This document shows positions 1 to 7,838 of a stretch of 16,814 nucleotides of DNA, in pieces; position 1 is the stretch's first letter, and the number at the start of each line of letters is the position of its first letter. Source of the stretch: Terfezia claveryi (taxonomy: Eukaryota > Ascomycota > Pezizomycetes > Pezizales > Pezizaceae); the NCBI GenBank assembly GCA_015179025.1, contig WHUX01000622.1, positions 1 to 16,814 on the forward strand, in the 5' to 3' direction. The translations under genes were made by a program, and so were the position numbers. The notes under the pieces were generated by a model, which saw nothing but the letters and a program-made list of their open reading frames with translations, ran no database searches and had not been told where the DNA came from.

Positions 1-556
1 TATGGATATTATTAGATCAAAGCATGGCGATAACGACTTTGCAGACGGCTTAGATCAGGGAACCGCTAGGATTTTTGGAGGCATATGCGCAGGATGAGTT
101 CAAGTGGGATGCATGAGAGAATGGTTCGTTGGAAGTGCATCTATAGCTCAGCTATGTATATAGAAATTCAAACATACTTAGTTCTTGCAATGTATAGCTG
201 CTATCACCTCCATGCTCTGAGCGCACACAGTGGTTTGCCTATCAGGTAGTTGTACCAGGGCGTCGATGTTAAAGACACATATCAAAGCAGCACCTCAGAA
301 AACACGGCGCCAGGGCGGTACCTCCCAAGACATAGCGTCAGAGCTCGTTCCTGATGATTGTGCAGGAACGTCAGGGTCAGGAGGAGGACCATGTGGTGCC
401 AGCGTCAGCAGGCAGCCTGTGAAGAGCCGGCGTCGGGGAGACAGAGAAACAGCGGAGCGCGCCGGTAACTGGCAGTTTGTCATTAGTGGCACCGAAGACG
501 TCAGATGCTATAAAGGCAAACTATATTCCTTTGTGATGTAAGTAAGTTAAAAAAAA
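1..556. other. Left flank of unknown origin, partly GC-rich
   Basis: I recognise no known family here. A 31-codon frame starts at the ATG at 2 and stops at 95-97. Bases 1-220 are of average composition. Bases 290-500 are clearly richer in GC and CpG than the rest of the window and hold one long open frame, listed separately. The stretch ends in an A-run (551-556) against the LTR at 557. It may be host DNA that has escaped the C-to-T decay seen in the transposons, or it may be part of a large LTR of element A (see the finding at 191). Sequence beyond position 1 would be needed to decide. Confidence 0.4.
230..538 (+). CDS. Possible exon of an unknown gene ending at a GTAAGT donor
   Basis: An open frame of about 100 codons with no stop lies in a CpG-rich island. 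It is hydrophilic, rich in Arg, Gly and Ser, and has no motif that I recognise, no signal peptide and no membrane segment. Translation could begin at the GTG at 230, but there is no ATG in a good place, so if real it is more likely an internal exon; a CACAG at 225-229 could serve as a splice acceptor. GTAAGT at 538-543 matches the fungal 5' splice-site consensus, and the LTR copy starts only 13 bases after it, so the LTR would sit inside an intron. The open frame could equally be chance in GC-rich DNA. I do not assign a function. Confidence 0.22.
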
Positions 557-848
557 TGTAATGAATGGTACTAGACAGTATTTATTCGGTACCATTTATA
601 CAATCTATATCCGTAGGTATGGACGTTTGTGTATTTCAGTTCTGCTGAGGTAAGACCTCAGAAGGGTAGGGAGATTACTATGTGGGACGTTCCCAGAGGG
701 AACAGTAATTAACTGGTGTAATCTATCTTATATGATTTGTGCTATCTAAGCTATATGATCTTGATCTGATCGGAATATAGGCTTGCTTGCTCTGTGTACT
801 TGCTTGTTGCTTCTTGTCTTTCTGTAGATTCCAGAGGGAATCCAGTGG

Positions 849-858
849 CCTATTTATA
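849..858 (-). promoter_or_regulatory. TATA box of LTR1
   Basis: The minus strand reads TATAAATAGG, a textbook TATA box. It lies 81 bases downstream (minus direction) of the tandem repeats of this LTR, and the same arrangement is conserved in the second copy at 13949-13958. This supports minus-strand transcription, with U3 on the high-coordinate side. Confidence 0.65.
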
Positions 859-938
859 CTCCTTTGAGATCTGATGACTAAGGAAATGAATACAATAAAG
901 GGTGGTATACCAGAAGGTGGTGCGCTGTACAAAAGGAG

Positions 939-1038
939 GTCATGTGGCCATAGTAATCAGTCACACGCCTTAAACGATGGTCATGTGGCCATAGTAATGA
1001 GTCACACGCCTAAAATAGAGGTCACGTGGCCATAATAA
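939..1038. repeat. U3 tandem repeats of LTR1 (two units plus a partial third)
   Basis: Units of about 41 bases begin GTCATGTGGCCATAGTAAT and run into GTCACACGCC. The second unit holds a perfect TGAGTCA (998-1004), which is TGACTCA on the minus strand, the binding core of Gcn4/CPC1 and AP-1-type bZIP proteins. The first unit has one mismatch (TCAGTCA, 957-963). The partial third unit holds CACGTG (1023-1028) where the other units have CATGTG. Binding is inferred from the motif only. Confidence 0.75.
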
Positions 1039-1234
1039 GGGTGTCTTCATATGGCAAGTGCCATGGAACTTCCCATGGCAAATTCCGCATGCTATGGATG
1101 CTTATAAAGCAGTAGGAGGTGGTAGAAGGCTAGTCCTTCAACCGAGAGGCTTAGTTACATAATATAGTAGTAATATAGGAAATACAAAAGTATATAATCA
1201 ATTATATAAGCAATGAAACAACGTTCTCCATTAC

Positions 1235-1450
1235 AAAGGGAAAGAGGTGGACTTACCCCAATTGATGCTTATATATTTCTTTAAGAAAAGACAACCACAA
1301 AGAGTAATTAGTCAGTATTTTGATGACATTCCTGTTGTTAAGGATTTTAAGTAGGGGTATGATAATATTAGGTATGATACAGGAGCAGAAGACAGTAGTT
1401 CCTATAAAGATAGGAACAATAGGTATAATGGATTAAATGTTAACTACTAA
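1235..1450 (+). pseudogene. Unidentified coding scrap next to LTR1
   Basis: Beginning at the LTR edge, one plus frame runs 71 codons with a single internal stop (TAG at 1352-1354), ending at TAA 1448-1450. It has an even, protein-like residue mix with a basic patch (KKRQPQR), then acidic and aromatic residues (QYFDDIPVVKDF), then a Tyr/Asn/Asp-rich tail. I do not recognise the family. Since the frame starts exactly at the LTR end, the LTR may have inserted in or near it. In such AT-rich DNA chance is a real alternative. Confidence 0.2.
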
Positions 1451-1643
1451 TGTACATAAATCCAAACCCCTGTTTATTTCCTAGGATGGAGTTTTTATCT
1501 AAACAGGGAGGCATGTAAGGAAGTGGCTTACTCATACCCTATAACTAACCCTCTCTCTCACAAATGTATTTCTTATGTATTTTCTTACTCAGCAAGCATC
1601 TCAAAACACACAATATTCTGTATGCTGTCTGCCTTACTAATAT

Positions 1644-1702
1644 TTCACATGCTTTCACATGTTATGACATGCTTTCACATGCTTTCACATACTTTCATAT
1701 GT
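1644..1702. repeat. Decamer tandem repeat (TTTCACATGC)
   Basis: About six copies of a 10-base unit, TTTCACATGC, with small changes (GTTATGACAT in the middle, ACTTTCATAT at the end). The period is seen directly. The 10-base spacing puts CATG/CACATG on one face of the helix. Nothing shows a function. Confidence 0.7.
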
Positions 1703-1735
1703 ATAAGTCAAAGTTAAGACTTAACCTATTTTGTA

Positions 1736-1763
1736 CTAGATAGTATTTGGAAGTACTATCTAG
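1736..1763. repeat. Perfect hairpin, 10-base arms
   Basis: CTAGATAGTA (1736-1745) and TACTATCTAG (1754-1763) are exact reverse complements separated by eight bases. The strand after it is not a T-run, so a bacterial-type terminator is not suggested. It resembles the start of the C-family LTR (GTACTAGATAGTAT) and may be transposon debris. Confidence 0.6.
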
Positions 1764-2087
1764 AAGGTCAGATGATGTTGATCTCAATCACATGCAAGGG
1801 TCAGATGATGGTGCACTGCCTCAGTACTGCCCCAGCAATGCCCCATTAGAAACACATATAGTCCCCTGAATTTCCCTTCAGTTGAACAGATAGTTAGAAC
1901 TCAGAACATAGTTAGAGTACAATCAATATAGAAGTTCCACTGGTTAATCTTCTAAGTGCATTTGGCACTCCTATACTACTTTACCTATTACAAGTAATCT
2001 TATGCTACTGGTAATAACTTTAATAGTGAGAATAAATAATACACTATTAGTAATCAACTTTGTAGTGTACATTACTAGCCTAAGATT

Positions 2088-2125
2088 ATCTGATTAGATA
2101 AGATCCTTATCTTATCTAATCTGAT
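2088..2125. repeat. Inverted repeat left of element B
   Basis: ATTAGATAAG (2093-2102) and CTTATCTAAT (2111-2120) pair perfectly around an 8-base loop. Pairing extends outwards to 2088 and 2125 with one mismatch. It lies about 30 bases from the left edge of element B. It may be part of an older LTR whose plus-strand end reads CCCCCTAACA near 2143. Confidence 0.5.
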
Positions 2126-2154
2126 CTTCCAGTCCCCCTAACAACACTTTACAG

Positions 2155-2660
2155 TTATGATCATTGTTGCCTTTGATATTACCTGCGATTATAGGTGATA
2201 GGTTATTGTCATTGCTGTCTTTGTCGTCACCTGCAATCGCAGGTGATGGGTTATCATTATCCTGCTGGGCTTCCGAGATAGGGATCTAGAGAAGTTTGTT
2301 TCTCCCATTGCCCTGGCAGCTCATATATATAATGTCCTTTGCCCTTGTACTATTGTTGGATCCCTATCCAATGTTTTGTGTGCTAAATACAGGACCTTGC
2401 TTCTCCCCTGCGCTGGTATACCTTCTCTAGTATATACCCTCCTCACCTCGTGACCAACTTTACAGCCTAGCTACCTTCTGCCAACACGAATATCACATGC
2501 GGCAACTGCTGCTGCATGTCTCTTACCTCTTAACCCTTGCCCTTACCTTGCTCCTAGCCTTTCCCCAAATTACACACATAGTGCTTCTACGTGTGCGATT
2601 CCCCCTTTCCACCTTTCAGGTGTACCTCTTGGTCGCCTTGTCTCCAGAGCCCACGTTATA
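2155..2660 (+). repeat. 5' LTR of element B, left end missing or diverged
   Basis: It matches 7859-8361. The outer end reads ...CCCACGTTATA where the 3' copy has ...CCTACATTACA, so the terminal CA has become TA. It holds two units of the palindromic repeat against three in the 3' LTR, and the first 50 or so bases of the 3' copy have no clear match. At many differing sites this copy has TG or CA where the 3' LTR keeps CG, though a few go the other way. A TATA-like run lies at 2323-2332. Short plus frames here are not genes. Confidence 0.8.
2179..2246. repeat. Palindromic tandem units in the 5' LTR of B
   Basis: Two units with cores at 2179-2200 and 2227-2246 are about 47 bases apart. Core 2 reads CACCTGCAATCGCAGGTG, a palindrome with one mismatched pair. 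Core 1 reads ACCTGCGATTATAGGT and has decayed by C-to-T and G-to-A changes. They correspond to the last two units of the 3' LTR. Confidence 0.75.
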
Positions 2661-2695
2661 CTACGTTGGATCACTCTGATCAACTTGTACGCTCA

Positions 2696-3900
2696 ATGGC
2701 TGCCCAAAACACTACTCTTGCGCTTGCAGCCAGATTTTGAGCCTGACAAGCTCTACCCATTTCCATGAACCAGGCCAATTTCGGCAGCTATCGTCAGACT
2801 ATTATCGATATATACCTGGCGGCGGATGCCTTAGGCCAATGACTAGAATTTGCCATACATGAAGGCTAACAAAAACAGACCAGAACTAATGACGAGGTCA
2901 CGATACTCATCGAAGACCTCCTCTCCTGCCAGGCTGACCTCACAACCACCCAGAACGACTTGATCAATAAAAGAAGGACCATCCAGAGCCTGAATAGAGC
3001 CCTGAACACAATCCAAGCAGCCCCAGCACCCTAAGCACTACAGGCATCCAAGACCCAGGATCTCCCTACCCTGCCAAAGTTCAATAGTAACAGGACTCGC
3101 CTGAAAGCCTGGAAAAATTCCATCAAAATTAAACTAACTGGGGATGCTGTAAAATTCCCTACTGTTTAGCACCGATTAGCTTATGTATACAGCCTATTGG
3201 AGGGCAGAGCTTTGGACCAGGACCAACCCTATATGCTGATGACCACTTCAACCTCCCTGATATTGCTGCTCTGCTCACAATCCTCAACCGTGCCTTCAGA
3301 GACCTAGACCCCATCAGTATGGCAACTCGTGCTCTCCGAGTACTAAAACAGAAGGGCCATGACCTCTTAACATACATGTTAGAATTCTCAAGGTTGGCAG
3401 CAGAGGTGGAGTGGAACGATTGGGTGAAGCTGAAACAGTTTGAGGAAGGCCTCAATATTGAGCTCAAATAGGCCCTCCTCCAATCTCCAGATGTTAAAAC
3501 CCAAATGAATTCATTGATCAGGCATCCAAGATAGAGCAAAAGATGGCTAGGTTGAGAGTCCAGGTCAGCGCCCCAGTACCTATCGGCCTCCTATTAAAGC
3601 CCAGCACTCCAGCAACAAACTCAACACCAGAACCCTATCCCTCAGACCCAAGCTACAGCCAATAAGCCAGCCCACTCATCTCTGGTGGTGGGCAGCACCA
3701 CCCCCATGGATTTATTATCAGGAAGACCTCACCTGACAGAAGAAGAGAGAAAACGTCACCGCAACAATGGTTATGCATTGCCTATGGGAAAGAGGATTAC
3801 TTTATTGCGGCATATCCCTCCGAAAAAACTGCTCTCTGGCTGCCCATACCATATCTGAGTCACGAATTGAAGAGGTTGAAGAGTCGGGAAAAGGGGAGTC
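2696..3900 (+). pseudogene. gag: Element B gag (capsid, zinc knuckle), broken
   Basis: Gag would form the virus-like particle and bind the element RNA. The start chosen is the ATG at 2696, 35 bases after the LTR, opening MAAQNTTLALAARF. The first part (to about 3000) looks helical and perhaps coiled-coil. The capsid core begins at about 3063 (LPKFNSNRTRLKAWKNSIKI) and runs on, after a frame change near 3220, through FNLPDIAALLTILNRAF and RRAL-like helices to VEWNDWVKLKQFEEGLNIEL near 3465. A remnant zinc knuckle sits at 3774-3815 with Tyr at three of the four metal positions. Stops and at least three frame changes mean no full product. A minus-strand frame at 3159-3539 is only its shadow. Confidence 0.8.
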
Positions 3901-4052
3901 CTTTGTCTAGTTACTGACACTAGCAAGGACCTACCCCAGGTTACTTATCTTTGTCTGCATTTTCTGTAACACCTATGTCTGTTGATGAGTCTCGCCTATT
4001 TGGCGAGCACTTGTTGTACCTATAACTATCAAATTCAATCATAAAACAGTGT

Positions 4053-4330
4053 CACATCAGCTCTCATAGATTGTGGTACTTCAGGAATGCCTTCATTGAT
4101 CAGGCCTTTATCAGTAAGAAGTCTATACTAACCTCCAAGCTCAATACCTCCGCCTCCTCGATTATCAATAGCGTCCTGTATTCTTCGGGGCTATTACTAA
4201 CCTCACTTGTTTACCCAGTGCCATTGGACCATTCAGAGAGTCTCCCAATGTTCGTAACCAAGCTCAAATACCCATTGTTCTGGGAATCCTATGGCTCAGA
4301 TGTATGATATCTCTGTAATTTCGGCTCCTA
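4053..4330 (+). pseudogene. Element B aspartic protease remnant
   Basis: This is a retropepsin-like domain that would cut the Gag-Pol polyprotein. The active-site region reads ALIDCGTSG at about 4059-4085, with the catalytic Asp kept; a single-base change then shifts frame into NAFIDQAFISK. The C-terminal flap-to-end region includes LGIP near 4269, matching the ILG-x-PWL type end of gypsy proteases, again with a frame change. The domain lies between gag and RT, as expected for the family. Confidence 0.7.
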
Positions 4331-4689
4331 TACCTTGAATTTCAATAGTGGGTATTGCAAGAGGCACTGTGGTACCCCACAGATCGCCGTTAAGGGGTTA
4401 TATATATTACCCCCCTGGTAGGGACCCAGTCCAGGTAGTACACCAGACCGCATATATAATATTAGCAAATTCCTGTCCCTGTTCTACTCCTGTTCTCCCT
4501 GTTCTCCCTGCTCCCCTAGTCTCCCCGACTTCCCTAAACCCCTGTATGTCAGCTTCATTACAGCAGGGGCCTTTGCTTACCTTACCAAATGACACAAACT
4601 AAAAGCCTATACCTGTCAATCTATGAAATTAACCTAGAGATTAATAAGATGAGACCCAAAGAGGAGTGGAAGTCCATGGTCTGGATGAA

Positions 4690-5500
4690 TACCATGAATT
4701 TATCGACCTCTTCTCTGAAAAAGCCATGGAAAGCTTGCCCCTCATCGACCATATGACCATATGATTCCGCTGGTTGAAGGAAAAACTCCCCCTTATGGCC
4801 CTCTCTATAGAATGTCCGAGTGGAATTGGAGGCCTGAAGAAGTACTTAAGGAGAATTTGAATAAGAGCTTCATCCAGCACAGTTCTTCCCAGCGGGTGCC
4901 CTGTACTATTTGTCAAAAAATCAGATGGCTCCCTTCGATTGTGCGTAGACTATTATAGCTGAATGAAATAATAGTGAAGAACAGTACCCTTGCCCCTGAT
5001 CAGGAGACTTGGCCAGGCTCTCCAAGGTAAAATAGTTCACTAAATTGGACCTAATAGGGCTTATAACCTGATACAGATCGCCAAAGGGGAGGAGTGGAAA
5101 ACCGCCTTCCGGACGCATTATGGCTATTTAAGTACAATGTGATGCCCTTTGGCCTAACTAATGCCCCCACATCTTTCCAGCACTTTATCAATAACACCCT
5201 GTGGGACTTTCTGGATGTATTTGCATAGTCTACCTGGACATATCCTCATCTACTTGGATACCCTAGGGAACATAAAATCTACGTCTAACAGGTGCTAGAG
5301 AAGCTGGAACAAGCTGGGTTATACCTTAAACCAAGAAATACGAATTCTACATTCAAGAGGTGAAGTACCTAGACCTGATAATAACTACGGATGGTATCAG
5401 AATGGACCCTGCCAAGGTTACTACAATCCAGGATTAGGAAACCCCTGCCAACCTCAAGGATGTACAGGCCTTCTTGGGCTTTGCCAATTTCTACTACTGG
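4690..5500 (+). pseudogene. Element B reverse transcriptase, broken in the active site
   Basis: RT would copy the RNA into cDNA. Motifs seen in order: PPYGPLYRMS (about 4790), then in other frames [19 protein letters not shown] (about 4900-4955), a TKLDL block (about 5040), [13 protein letters not shown] (about 5090), [15 protein letters not shown] (about 5138-5180), the catalytic YxDD region at 5231-5239, and a thumb/connection block ending VQAFLGFANFYYWF (about 5463-5505). The YLD is followed by one missing base, so the second catalytic Asp and all downstream residues are out of frame. At least five frame changes and several stops were counted by eye. Confidence 0.85.
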
Positions 5501-5544
5501 TTTATCCTGAATATTCGAGAATCATACCACTACTGACAGCATTA

Positions 5545-6085
5545 ACCAAGACCAAGGGTATGGAAAAGAGCCAATGATTCCAGTGGAGTCCAGAAGCCCA
5601 ATCTGCCTTTGAGAGGCTCAAGGAAGCCTTCTGCTCAGCCCCAATTCTGGCCCACTTCGATCCTGATCATGAATGCATTATTGAGACGGATGCCTCCGAC
5701 TATGTCTCTGCAGAAATCCTGTCCTAGAACAATAATAATGGGATCCTTCACCCAGTAGCCTATTTCTCAAAGAAACACTCCCCGGCAGAGTGCAATTACA
5801 AAATCTATAATAAAGAATTAATGGCGATTGTGCGAGCATTTGAGGAATGGAGACCACACCTGGAATCGGCAAAGAGGGTTATCGAGGTCCTTTCCAACCA
5901 CAAGAACCTAGAATACTTCACAACTACCAAATTGCTAAACCGCTGACAGGCTAGGTGGTCGGAAATCCTCTCGCGGTTTAACTTCAAGATAAGGTATCGG
6001 CCAGAAAAGGCTAGGGGTAAGTCAGATGTACTGACTAGGAGATCAGGAGATCTCCCTAAAGGGGGGAATGAAAGGCTGAAGTACT
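5545..6085 (+). pseudogene. Element B RNase H, one frame with stops
   Basis: RNase H would remove the RNA strand during cDNA synthesis. One frame from about 5577 reads [18 protein letters not shown], then the [13 protein letters not shown] strand (near 5690) with the first catalytic Asp, then [20 protein letters not shown] and [18 protein letters not shown], with the catalytic Glu of the NKELMAIV helix at about 5815. It then reads a SNHKNLEYF block, where the usual Asp of TDHKNL is Asn, and the [20 protein letters not shown] segment near 5950 that closes the domain. In-frame stops at 5725 (TAG) and 5944 (TGA) fit lost CAG and CGA codons. Confidence 0.88.
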
Positions 6086-6138
6086 AGAATCAGGTGGTAC
6101 TGAAACCTGAAAATCTTGACCTGGTGGCCAATAGCCTT

Positions 6139-6186
6139 GCTGTTGCTGATACTGTTGCTGATACTGATGCTGATGCTAAAGCTGAA
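6139..6186 (+). repeat. GCTGAT-type short repeat between RNase H and integrase of B
   Basis: An imperfect 6-base repeat (GTTGCTGATACT, GATGCTGATGCT) encodes an Ala/Val/Asp/Thr-rich linker. The reading frame of RNase H (5577 onward) and that of integrase (6186 onward) differ and meet here, so gain or loss of repeat bases is the simplest cause of the frameshift. Confidence 0.55.
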
Positions 6187-7664
6187 GTGAACCCCGGGCA
6201 GATCTCCTTCTGTGGATACAATGGGCATATGCAGAGGATGACCTGGTTAAGGATATAATCACTGCAGTGGAGTGTCGACAGTACCGTCATACCAAGATTT
6301 CCCTAGCTGAGAGCACCACTCAGGACGGCCTCCTATACCACCTAGATCGGCTCTATATACCTGAAGGGGAGCTGCGGATGCAGCTGATCAAGGAACACTA
6401 TGATACCCTGGCTGTAGGTCATCCTGGAGTAGCTAAAACGTTGGAGCTGCTAGCTAGACAATATACGTGGATTGACCAATGGAAGGAGGTAGAGTGGTAC
6501 ATATAGAACTGCTATGTTTGCAAGCGTGCTAAGCCTACTCGTCATGCTCCTTATGGGACCCTGAAGCCCCTGGAGATCCCAGACCAACCTTGGCAACACC
6601 TAATCATGGACTTTGTGACTAGGTTGCTAGAGGATTCAGGGTTTAACGCTATTCTTATGGTAGTAGACTGATTAACCAAAATGAAGCATGTTATACCTTG
6701 CCATAATACCTGTTCTGCCCGGAACCTCGCCAGCCTCTACCTCAACCATGTATTCCGCTACCATGGTCTCCCTAAGTCAGTCATCTCGGACCATGACCTC
6801 CAATTCGTCTCAGACTTCTGGAAGGTATTCTGTAAGCTTCTAGGAATCAACGTACACCTCTTCACGGCATATCACCCCCAAACAGATGGTCAGTCCAAGT
6901 GAATGAATGTGATTATAAAGCAGTACCTGAGAGCATACGTCAATTACTAGCAAAACAACTGGGTTTTACTGCTGGCAACCTGGGAGTTCGCTGCTAACAA
7001 CCATTTCTCGGAGTGTCTAAAAACCTCCCCGTTCCTAGCCAATTATAGCTGGCACCCTTATTTCGTAGACTTCCTAGCACCTCTGTACAAGGCTAGGGAG
7101 AACACCCCAGCTAAGGAGTTTGTCACGGAGATTGCTGAGTTGCACTCCACCCTAAGAGCTGAACTGGTATATACTCAAACTAGGCAAGGGAAGTATGCCA
7201 ATAAATCACAGTTGCCAGCCCCCAGGTATCAGCCAGGAGATAAGGTGTAGCTCTCCAGTCAGCACTTCCGGACAGAATGACCTTCTCGTAAGCTAGATCA
7301 TAAGTTCCTAGAGCTGTATGAGGTATTAGGGAATGTGGGTACTCATGCCTACCGGTTGAAATTCCCTAAAGATATCAAATGTCACCCAGTCGTTCACGTC
7401 TCGGAGATCGAACCAGCCGCCAATGATCCCCTCCGCGGGCAAAAGCACCCCCCACCCCCTCCCATAGTGATTGCAGGTGAAGAGGAGTGGGAGGTTGAGG
7501 AGGTACTAGACTCCAGAAAATGCTATAGGCAAGTTCAGAATAAGGTCAAGTGGGTAGGGGATGAGGAGACTACCTGGCAACCTGCAGAGGACTTAGAGAA
7601 TGCACAGGATTTGGTCACCCAGTTCCACCAGGGATACCTCAGGAAGCCTTGCCCAGTCAATTGA
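6186..7664 (+). pseudogene. Element B integrase plus chromodomain, six in-frame stops
   Basis: One frame runs unshifted from about 6186 to the terminal TGA at 7662-7664. Domains: H2C2 zinc finger (H at EHYDTLAVGHPG, about 6400-6425; CYVC at about 6511); catalytic core with Asp in VVD (6666-6668), second Asp in ISDHD (6789-6791) and a D35 spacing that lands on Lys (AAG, 6897-6899) where the family has Glu; and the C-terminal GPF/Y-like region ending HPVVHVSEIEP (about 7381-7413). The chromodomain covers about 7482-7640 (EEEWEVEEVLDSR ... TTWQPAEDL) with the expected aromatic residues. In-frame stops lie at 6504, 6669, 6900, 6948, 7248 and 7278, all TAG or TGA. Each is explained by one C-to-T change, on one strand or the other, from CAG, CGA or TGG. 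Confidence 0.92.
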
Positions 7665-7788
7665 GGTCATGACTTTGCGTCTTTGTTGTTGTTTGGAGTT
7701 TGGGTTTTCGTTCTTGCACTTGTTGTTATTTCTTGTATTGATTTTGCCGGTTGTTGTGCCCAAAGCCTCCTTGTCGCTGGAGCTCTAC

Positions 7789-7804
7789 CCTAAAGGGGGG
7801 ATAG
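7789..7804 (+). other. Polypurine tract of element B
   Basis: CCTAAAGGGGGGATAG lies directly before the 3' LTR at 7805. A G-rich purine run in this place is the plus-strand primer of LTR elements. It fixes the start of the 3' LTR and the plus orientation. The 125 bases between the chromodomain stop and this tract are T/G-rich with no gene. Confidence 0.8.
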
Positions 7805-7838
7805 TGTCACAACTATGTATTTAGTTGTCTTTATCATT

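Larger units (their letters stand above)
557..1235 (-). repeat. LTR of family C, isolated copy (LTR1)
   Basis: 679 bases begin TGTAATG and end CATTACA, a perfect 7-base terminal inverted repeat of the TG...CA type. The same sequence recurs at 13656-14374 at about 95 percent identity by eye. The second copy is 40 bases longer because it has one extra unit of an internal tandem repeat. Transcription runs on the minus strand, judged from the TATA box (849-858) and from the polypurine tract beside the other copy. Flanking pentamers (AAAAA left, AAGGG right) do not match, so no target duplication is visible, and neither side shows a polypurine tract or element coding. It is best read as a solo LTR left by recombination, possibly with rearranged flanks. 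Confidence 0.85.
1451..2154. other. AT-rich remnant DNA between LTR1 and element B
   Basis: No convincing gene is present. The stretch holds a decamer tandem repeat (1644-1702), a 12-base direct repeat GGTCAGATGATG (at 1767 and 1799), a hairpin with 10-base arms (1736-1763) and another near 2088-2125. It could be the continuation of the 3' LTR of element A displaced by B, or other transposon debris. A plus frame at 1523-1717 is only the translation of the decamer repeat and its surroundings. Confidence 0.45.

Noticed and set aside
723..932. Small minus-strand protein, repeated at 13850-14032
   Set aside because: Both copies are inside LTRs; conservation is that of the LTR, and the C-terminal halves differ by frameshift.
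1523..1717. Hydrophobic small protein
   Set aside because: Its sequence comes from the decamer repeat (FHMLSH repeats) and has no other support.
2661..2695. tRNA primer binding site of element B
   Set aside because: A TGG occurs at 2667 followed by ATCACTCTGAT, but I cannot match it to a tRNA 3' end with confidence.
3159..3539. 126-residue minus-strand frame
   Set aside because: It is antisense to the capsid core of element B gag, which has clear family motifs on the plus strand.
4407..5118. Minus-strand frames of 62-91 residues
   Set aside because: They are antisense to the protease-RT region of B.
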